Positions 58,643 to 64,000 of a stretch of DNA of 64,000 bases are shown in pieces. The position numbers and the translations under genes are program-made. Position 1 is the stretch's first letter, and each line of letters starts with the position of its first letter. Source of the stretch: Psilocybe azurescens (taxonomy: Eukaryota; Basidiomycota; Agaricomycetes; Agaricales; Agrocybaceae). The notes under the pieces are model-generated. The model worked only from the letters and a program-made list of their open reading frames with translations, had not been told where the DNA came from and ran no database searches. Location: assembly GCA_023853785.1 (NCBI GenBank), contig JAJIRX010000549.1, forward strand, positions 62,001 to 126,000, read 5' to 3'.

Positions 58643-59680
58643 TTCGGAATTAGAATAAGCTACAGCGTAGATTTGTCAGAGCGATAGCAGAAATGCTATG
58701 AAGAGTCAGTAATATTTTAACTGGGAGCTTATATCCATGTAGAAGTCCATGGTCATGTAGTAATAACCGCAGCACAAACATTCTCTGCCCGCCGAATGGA
58801 TCCTCTTGAAAATCAGGTTGGTGATTTTACAACGTTAATGGAAAAAATAAACATAACCCGAAAACAGGTTGGCATTCGTATAGGTACTAACCATTGTATA
58901 CGAATGTGCATGCAGCACAACTCAGTGGCTGTAATTAATTGGCCTCAAACGATATGTTTTTAAGACCAATGGCCATGGCCAATGTTAATCACATAGACTT
59001 TTCATTAAATCAACAACACTTACTCTAATTGACATTGGGGTTTGATTACAGTCGCTTTTTGTTTTGGGAAGACTCAAAGTGAAGCTGGAAAGAACAAGAA
59101 TAAAATCCAGCAAACTTTCAATCAATTTCATCAATTAAGTGGAAGCATATCTACCAAGAAATGGGAATAGCGGAGGCGGATGTAGACGGAATCTAATTAT
59201 AGCACATTGTGAATACAGATTCGAATTTCTTGACTGAGAAATTATGAAGCATATCGCAGCATAGTTTAAAGGTGGTAAAGGGGAAAAGCTGTGGCAGATG
59301 CGTGCAGGATGTGCAGGGGCATGCGTGGGGAGTGAAAAAATGGGGTGTGCACTGGGGCATGCAGGGCGTGCAGGGGCATGTACTGGGGCGTGCATATGTC
59401 ACACTGGGTGTAGATGATGTTTAAAGGTGATATAGCTAAATACAGGTTAGTATCCTTGCAATAATATTTACCAAGTCGCTAAGCGCCCGTTTGCCCACAG
59501 TTTTTTTACCTTGATTAAACAATGTTGATGACTCATTGTGGCTCATGTTCTCCCTTCGGTATTTACCTTGTTTTGATCTTAGAAAATGAGAAAGTTAATC
59601 TACAAACAATTTTTAGGTACTCTTATAGATACTCCAAGCACTGGATTATTATATTTTAATGTGTTGAGGGCATCCTGCAG
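58643..59680. other. Intergenic region downstream of MLH1
   Basis: AT-rich DNA without recognisable genes up to the minisatellite at 59290. ORFs at 59135-59402 (minus) arise from the minisatellite and are not genes. Confidence 0.4.
59295..59400 (+). repeat. GC-rich minisatellite, copy A
   Basis: Degenerate tandem units built around gtgcaggggcatg and ctggggcgtgc, about 10-14 bp long, roughly eight copies. The same motif in opposite orientation occurs at 60575-60655. Confidence 0.65.
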
Positions 59681-60420
59681 GTTTTTTTTTTTTTTTTTTC
59701 TTGTTGATTTATGTCTATTGGGGCTTGGCCCCATGCAGACCTAACTAACTATTACAAACGTGATAACGATACACTTCGTATTGCTCCTTTCCCATGAGCC
59801 CCGTATGCACCGCTGAGGTACGACTGTAGAGTCGGACTACATCGATCCCCTCCCCAGTCGGCCCAACACGGAAACGTCGTTTCCGGGCACTCATATCTTG
59901 TCGGGTGGGTTATTTCGGTTGCTGTTTTTCATTTTGTTGTCGTCTGGTGTATGTTCTTTCTGCTGAGCGCCCTGTCGATGTGATCGGTGAGCGCGTTTGG
60001 GGTCTGTTACTCGGTTTGCGGGGGTGTTGTGTTCAGATGGTGTTTCTGGGGCCCTGTGAGTCGAGGGCTTGGTGTGGTCGGGGGTTGTTAGGGTGGGTTT
60101 CTGTCGTGGTGTCTTTTGTTTTTAGTCAGCGTTTTCATGATTGTTGGGTACTTCACCTGGTGATGTCCGTAGTCGTTTGGTTTGTGCTATGTATTTTAGT
60201 AGAATTTTCATGTGTGGTTTGCCGCTTAGAATTGTTCGTGTGCTCCTGGCGTCTCTCCCTAGTGCGTGGTCCATTTCGGCTCGTTCCCAGGCATATTTGG
60301 GGCATTCGTACAGGTAATGTGTTACGGTTTCTTCGATTACGCCTCGGTTTGCTATCCTGCAGGTTGTGTAGTGGGTCGAACATGGGTCAAGCACATTTAC
60401 GAGGCAAAGGTCATGTGTTA
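59681..60420 (-). mobile_element. 5'-truncated LINE-type (non-LTR) retrotransposon fragment
   Basis: On the minus strand, 60122-60394 encodes the end of a LINE ORF2: a His/Cys segment (CSTHYTTC...GVIEETVTHYLYECPKYAWERAEM) followed by ILLKYIAQTKRLR, as seen at the C-terminus of reverse transcriptases next to RNase H. About 440 bp of 3' UTR then leads to a poly(A) of about 19 A (poly-T at 59681-59699 on the plus strand), the mark of target-primed insertion. The reverse transcriptase core is missing, so the copy is 5'-truncated and dead. It sits between the two inverted minisatellite blocks. Confidence 0.75.
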
Positions 60421-60574
60421 CTCTGTCACTCTATACAACCAACTTGATTAAAAAAGACACTTGCGGCACGAATACTCATTTCTAGTAAGATAATTACGAC
60501 TAATGAATCATGGTTACACCCCCAAAGGGCTCTTAAATGCACCAGTACATGATATACGGAGACTGGAATAAGCA

Positions 60575-60655
60575 CACCTGCATGCCCCATCTTGCACGCC
60601 CCATCTTGCACACCTCATCTTGCATGCCCCAGCACGCCCCGCACGCCCTTGCCAT
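60575..60655 (+). repeat. GC-rich minisatellite, copy B (inverted relative to copy A)
   Basis: Tandem units gcatgccccatctt / gcacgccccatctt / gcacacctcatctt and shorter gcacgccc units. The gcatgcccc core is the reverse complement of the ggggcatgc core at 59295-59400. Confidence 0.65.
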
Positions 60656-63060
60656 GGCTTTTCGCTTTGCCCAGTTCATACAAGTAGTGTCTCAGATCCG
60701 GGCATCCCTTTGGAAAGACGAGTCTAAGTTCTCCATATGACTACGTTTGTAAACAAAAAAGATTGATAGTATTACACTGTTGTCTGTACAACGGAGTCAT
60801 AATGTAGTGACCATTGTGTGATCTAGGGAGGTTCGACTGGGAGTACATAATTGGCCGATATCCGATTATCAGCTACGGAAATATGAAAACGTACACACAG
60901 ACAGCAGTGATGAACATATTGTTCATAGTTTGAGTTATTACACTGTTCGTATATGAAGCGGTGGCAAGGACCCTAGTTGCACGTCAGAAATCGGACAGAT
61001 AGAAGAACTGGTCCTTCTCGCCAACGGTACGCGACACCTCCGCCGCCAACCTCTCCACCCCCACTTACTACCCCTTATTATCCACTAATATATCCGCTAG
61101 GCTCGACACATAATCCTTGAGAATCACACTCCAGTCATCTAGTCTTGCAATTTTCGTGTTCCTCAAACATAATTTGCAAGTCATGAAAGTATATCTTTAA
61201 AATAGAACAACCTTTTTGGAGCTCGAGAAGCGTGCAAATCGTTTTGTCTATCGAAGGCCGCATGTCACAAATATTCTCACCCTTTAGTGCTCTGTATCTT
61301 TGAGTCAGACTAACAAGAACTCTCAATGCCTATCTCCAGGTGTCTTGGGCACCCGACCGAGCCTTTTCTTGTTCTCATGATTCAGATGTATTATTTAAAG
61401 CCCCAACACTAACAGCTTCAGTGCCCGACATAGCTCTAATTGACTGCACAAACGGTAGTAAGTGCTCCTGTGACACCAATTCAAACCCTTGAAGCCAATA
61501 AATAGACCCACTCATTATGACAGAACACCAAAAGGTCATATTACTGGAGTCTTTGTAGGAACCTTCAATGGAGAAGACGATTCGCACGTATAAGCTGAAG
61601 GTTATTTTAAAGATATACAGTCGAACCCATAACCTGCCAATACCCATAACCTGCCATAACTCATAGCCCGGACCATCCACCGAGGGGGTATGAGTTATGA
61701 CAGGTTCGACAGTACTCTCCATAACTTGCAAATCATACCTGAAAGCTTCTAAAATATACATGCTGCCAAAGTGGACGACTGCGTTACGATCTAGGATTAA
61801 TTCAAGGGTACCTTGCCTGGTCCGGTGTAACTTCATTTAACTTCCTTTTCCCTGGTCGATGGCACCCTCAAACCTTGGCTTCAAGGTTTAGAAACTACCT
61901 ATTGTATGAAAAGGTTTCTACAATTTCATGTCTACGTAGTTGGTCTACTCCACGTTTGTGGGTTCCGAAGGATAATGCGTTCATCATTGATCTTGGTGCT
62001 TGGCTATTTGCTCAATGACCCTAGATAGTGGAGCTAATACGGTCGATGTCAGGAAATGGTAGCTGCATCAGAATTTACAAACTGACCGTAAACAAGAGAC
62101 TGACAAGATATATTGAGCACAGGTCTAATTTAGAAATACCTTTCGCGTAGATATAAATCGTCGTTTGCACTGCCCTTGCAAGTTCAGTCAGAGCAGCTCA
62201 TAGCTTGCTCATTCTCAACTGGGCTTCGTGCTCGAGCATGTGTATTGGTAATTTGATTTGTACACCCGCTGTTTTAATGCCCTGGCTTCTAGATCTGACT
62301 GTTTTTGGCTTAATAACTCGAAGATAGTCAGTCCATGAATTGTGTAATTACGTAGTCAAGGCCGAACAGAATGCTTTCTACATATCCTCAAGGAACTCAT
62401 TCAACCTATTAAACTCTAAATATCCATGGTTCGCCCTCAAACAGTTTGTTCTGATGTTCTCAAGTCCCCAAGGGAAACTGTTAACTTCCAGATGTCAAAT
62501 GGCAGCCTACAACCATTTGAAATCTGGAAAAACCTACCTTGAACACTGAACTTGTGAAATGCGACGACGCTATCGACAGGTATCTATGACTGATCGACGC
62601 CCGTACCTGCTCACTTTAACGTATCCAAATTTAGAACGTTCCTCCAGGTAGTTGATTGTTTCGGCATCTTCCGCTCGAAGACCCTTGATCGAGCATGAGT
62701 TTGATTCTCCTCGGTTGTTTTTTAACAGCCCAATTTTGTGGCCGAATAGAAGAAATCCCTATTTATCGCAAGTTCCCAAAATAGAACGCCTTGATCAGTA
62801 TATTAATTGGCCAGTTGTACTAGGGAAGACCTTCAGAAACCGGCTCGTGGTATCTTCACCCAATGTGAGAGTGTTTTAAACGACACTTTCTACCATTTGT
62901 CTGACATAGTACTTTCTGTAGCAGTGATCGCAATTCAACAATCCCTATAGGCAGTGCATCTTTCTCCAGGTAAAATAACTTGATCTCATTATTTGTCTAT
63001 TTGCCCAGACAGTCTCATCTTCTCAGCAGACATCCAACTTCACCATTTCTATAAATTTCA
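60656..63060. other. Repeat-rich region with unrecognised minus-strand ORFs
   Basis: Minus-strand frames at 61375-61836 (153 aa) and 61135-61326 (63 aa) look coding-like and probably belong to one former gene. The first has VRLYIFKITFSLYV and FELVSQEHLLPFVQSIRAMS; the second has TQRYRALKGENICDMRPSI and YFHDLQIMFEEHENC. Stops lie between them and no family is recognised. A short local inverted pair occurs near 61630-61700 (cataacctgcc against ggttatgagt-like sequence). From 61840 to 63060 no gene is recognised. No RNA gene seen. Confidence 0.4.
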
Positions 63061-63624
63061 ATGTACCCCATGAATATTCTCGCCGGCACTGACGATCTCG
63101 AAGTTGGGAAGACTTATGTCATCAACATTAGCGGAACCAGTCGAGTCTGGACTGCCGTCAAGAATGATGTTTACCTCCGTGATTATGACCCCGACGACAA
63201 GATGCAGTTGTTCCGAGCGACTCTCGATGATAAAAAGCGTTGGGGCTTCTACAGCGATGCCTATGGCAAGCGCGTCGGGCGAAACCGGTATGAAAACGTC
63301 AAATGCGAGTACGACTATGACACCCAAGGTTCTTGGGAATGTTTCGTCGCAATAGAAGAGGTGGAACCAGGAGCACGCAGGTTTTATATGACTGTCTACG
63401 ACGAGCATCGTCCTCTCCGCAAAATAATGACTTACTATGGAGATTATTTCACCATCCAGGAAGAGGGAGAGCATGTTACGTTTGGTTTGACTAAAATCGA
63501 TATCTGGTATGTTCAAGAAGCTGCCTTTACCTCAAATCTGATGGGTTCTTGGATAGATTCTGCTATTTCTCGCTTGTATGGTCTGCCTATCGGTCTTAGC
63601 ATAGGAACGCCGCTGAATAAATAA
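63061..63624 (+). CDS. Single-exon 187-aa protein, possibly beta-trefoil/fascin-like
   Basis: One uninterrupted ORF without introns, unlike nearly all other genes here. Repeating segments of about 45-50 residues contain aromatic/Gly patterns: DLEVGKTYVINISGTSRVW, DKMQLFRATLDDKKRWGFYS, AYGKRVGRNRYENVKCEYD, TQGSWECFVAIEEVEPGARR, YFTIQEEGEHVTFGL. The 'GFYS-x-AYGK-x-(V/I)GRN ... GSWE-x-F' pattern resembles beta-trefoil or actin-crosslinking (fascin-like) folds found in fungal lectins, but I cannot confirm it. There is no signal peptide, so the protein is probably cytosolic. A TATAAAT lies only about 12 bp upstream. No homologue is recognised with certainty. Confidence 0.6.
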   Translation: MYPMNILAGTDDLEVGKTYVINISGTSRVWTAVKNDVYLRDYDPDDKMQLFRATLDDKKRWGFYSDAYGKRVGRNRYENVKCEYDYDTQGSWECFVAIEEVEPGARRFYMTVYDEHRPLRKIMTYYGDYFTIQEEGEHVTFGLTKIDIWYVQEAAFTSNLMGSWIDSAISRLYGLPIGLSIGTPLNK

Positions 63625-64000
63625 AAAGAGTGTGTATGTTACAGCGTGGCGGGAAATTGTAGTCTGGATTTGTACGTTTGACAATTAGGGCTGAATGACG
63701 TCGTCTGTGAAAACAGTACACTTTTGCGTTTCTGAAACCTTCTTGAGTTAAGAGCAATAAAATACCAATCTGGTAAGGTTCAATATTCAAGGCTTTTGTA
63801 CGAAGGCCATTAAGCTGCTGTTGAAATCAATATTCGTTACAAGTTCCACGGAAACAAACGAATGCTATTACAGACGAGCTATGGACAGATAATGTATTTG
63901 TTATTGTACAAATGATGAAAACCCATTTTTACATATAAAAGCCGTTTCGAACTATACAATGGTTGATGGAGTGTGTGAATGTGCGTGCGTGTGCTACTTT
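63625..64000. other. 3' flank to the window end
   Basis: No gene recognised. An aataaa signal occurs at about 63618 and again near 63757, which may serve as polyadenylation signals of the 187-aa gene. The sequence ends in a TG/GTGC-rich stretch. Confidence 0.35.

Noticed and set aside
59135..59402. Minus-strand Pro/His/Cys-rich ORFs
   Set aside because: Translations of the GC-rich minisatellite, not a gene.
59681..60450. Plus-strand 180-aa ORF at 59905-60447
   Set aside because: Antisense of the LINE fragment; the minus strand has the His/Cys segment and poly(A).
1..64000. CRISPR arrays, bacterial operons, rRNA genes, tRNA genes
   Set aside because: No direct-repeat/spacer pattern or rRNA-like sequence was seen and the DNA is clearly fungal. 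tRNAs cannot be excluded by eye, but none was recognised.

Overview
The window looks like genomic DNA from an agaricomycete (mushroom-forming basidiomycete). Coding regions are split into short exons by introns of about 45-90 nt with GT...AG ends and CTRAY branch sites. The gene content fits: a class I hydrophobin, a family of TRI5-type sesquiterpene synthases, a PL4 rhamnogalacturonan lyase, a membrane-anchored GH5 exo-beta-1,3-glucanase, an aryl-alcohol-dehydrogenase-type aldo/keto reductase and several basidiomycete-type membrane proteins. All function calls are read from protein motifs by eye; no database search was possible.

Layout. 0-6.4 kb: end of a multi-TM protein, a P-loop protein with a C-terminal hydrophobic segment, a Ser-rich single-TM protein and a GNAT acetyltransferase. 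6.4-7.9 kb: AT-rich DNA without a gene. 7.9-14.8 kb: aldo/keto reductase (frame-disrupted), kinetochore SPC25, a decayed NmrA-like gene, an HSP20 and an SDR. 15-17.2 kb: no recognisable gene. 17.5-30.1 kb: a cluster of three TRI5-like terpene synthases plus one relic, interleaved with the GH5 glucanase and a ~1 kb foldback element. 30.1-33 kb: no recognisable gene. 33-46.4 kb: a helical-repeat/MYND zinc-finger gene, hydrophobin, conserved hypothetical, cytochrome P450, then a second, decayed copy of the MYND gene. 47-58.7 kb: secreted PL4 lyase, a 7-TM GPCR-like protein, a CBS-domain protein and MLH1, the last two divergent. 58.7-63 kb: repeat-rich DNA with a LINE 3' fragment and GC-rich minisatellites. 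63-63.7 kb: a single-exon small protein.

The terpene synthases, P450 and the reductase/dehydrogenase family genes nearby (AKR, NmrA, SDR) could be the remains of a sesquiterpenoid pathway neighbourhood. Only one synthase (28941-30070) reads cleanly as given, and co-function is inferred from proximity alone.

A window-wide oddity is that at least eight otherwise well-conserved genes, including MLH1, carry single-base frame breaks, mostly at or next to short homopolymers. The simplest reading is consensus indel errors in a draft assembly. True decay is clear for the NmrA-like gene, the minus-strand synthase relic and the second MYND copy, which also carry missense changes or stops.
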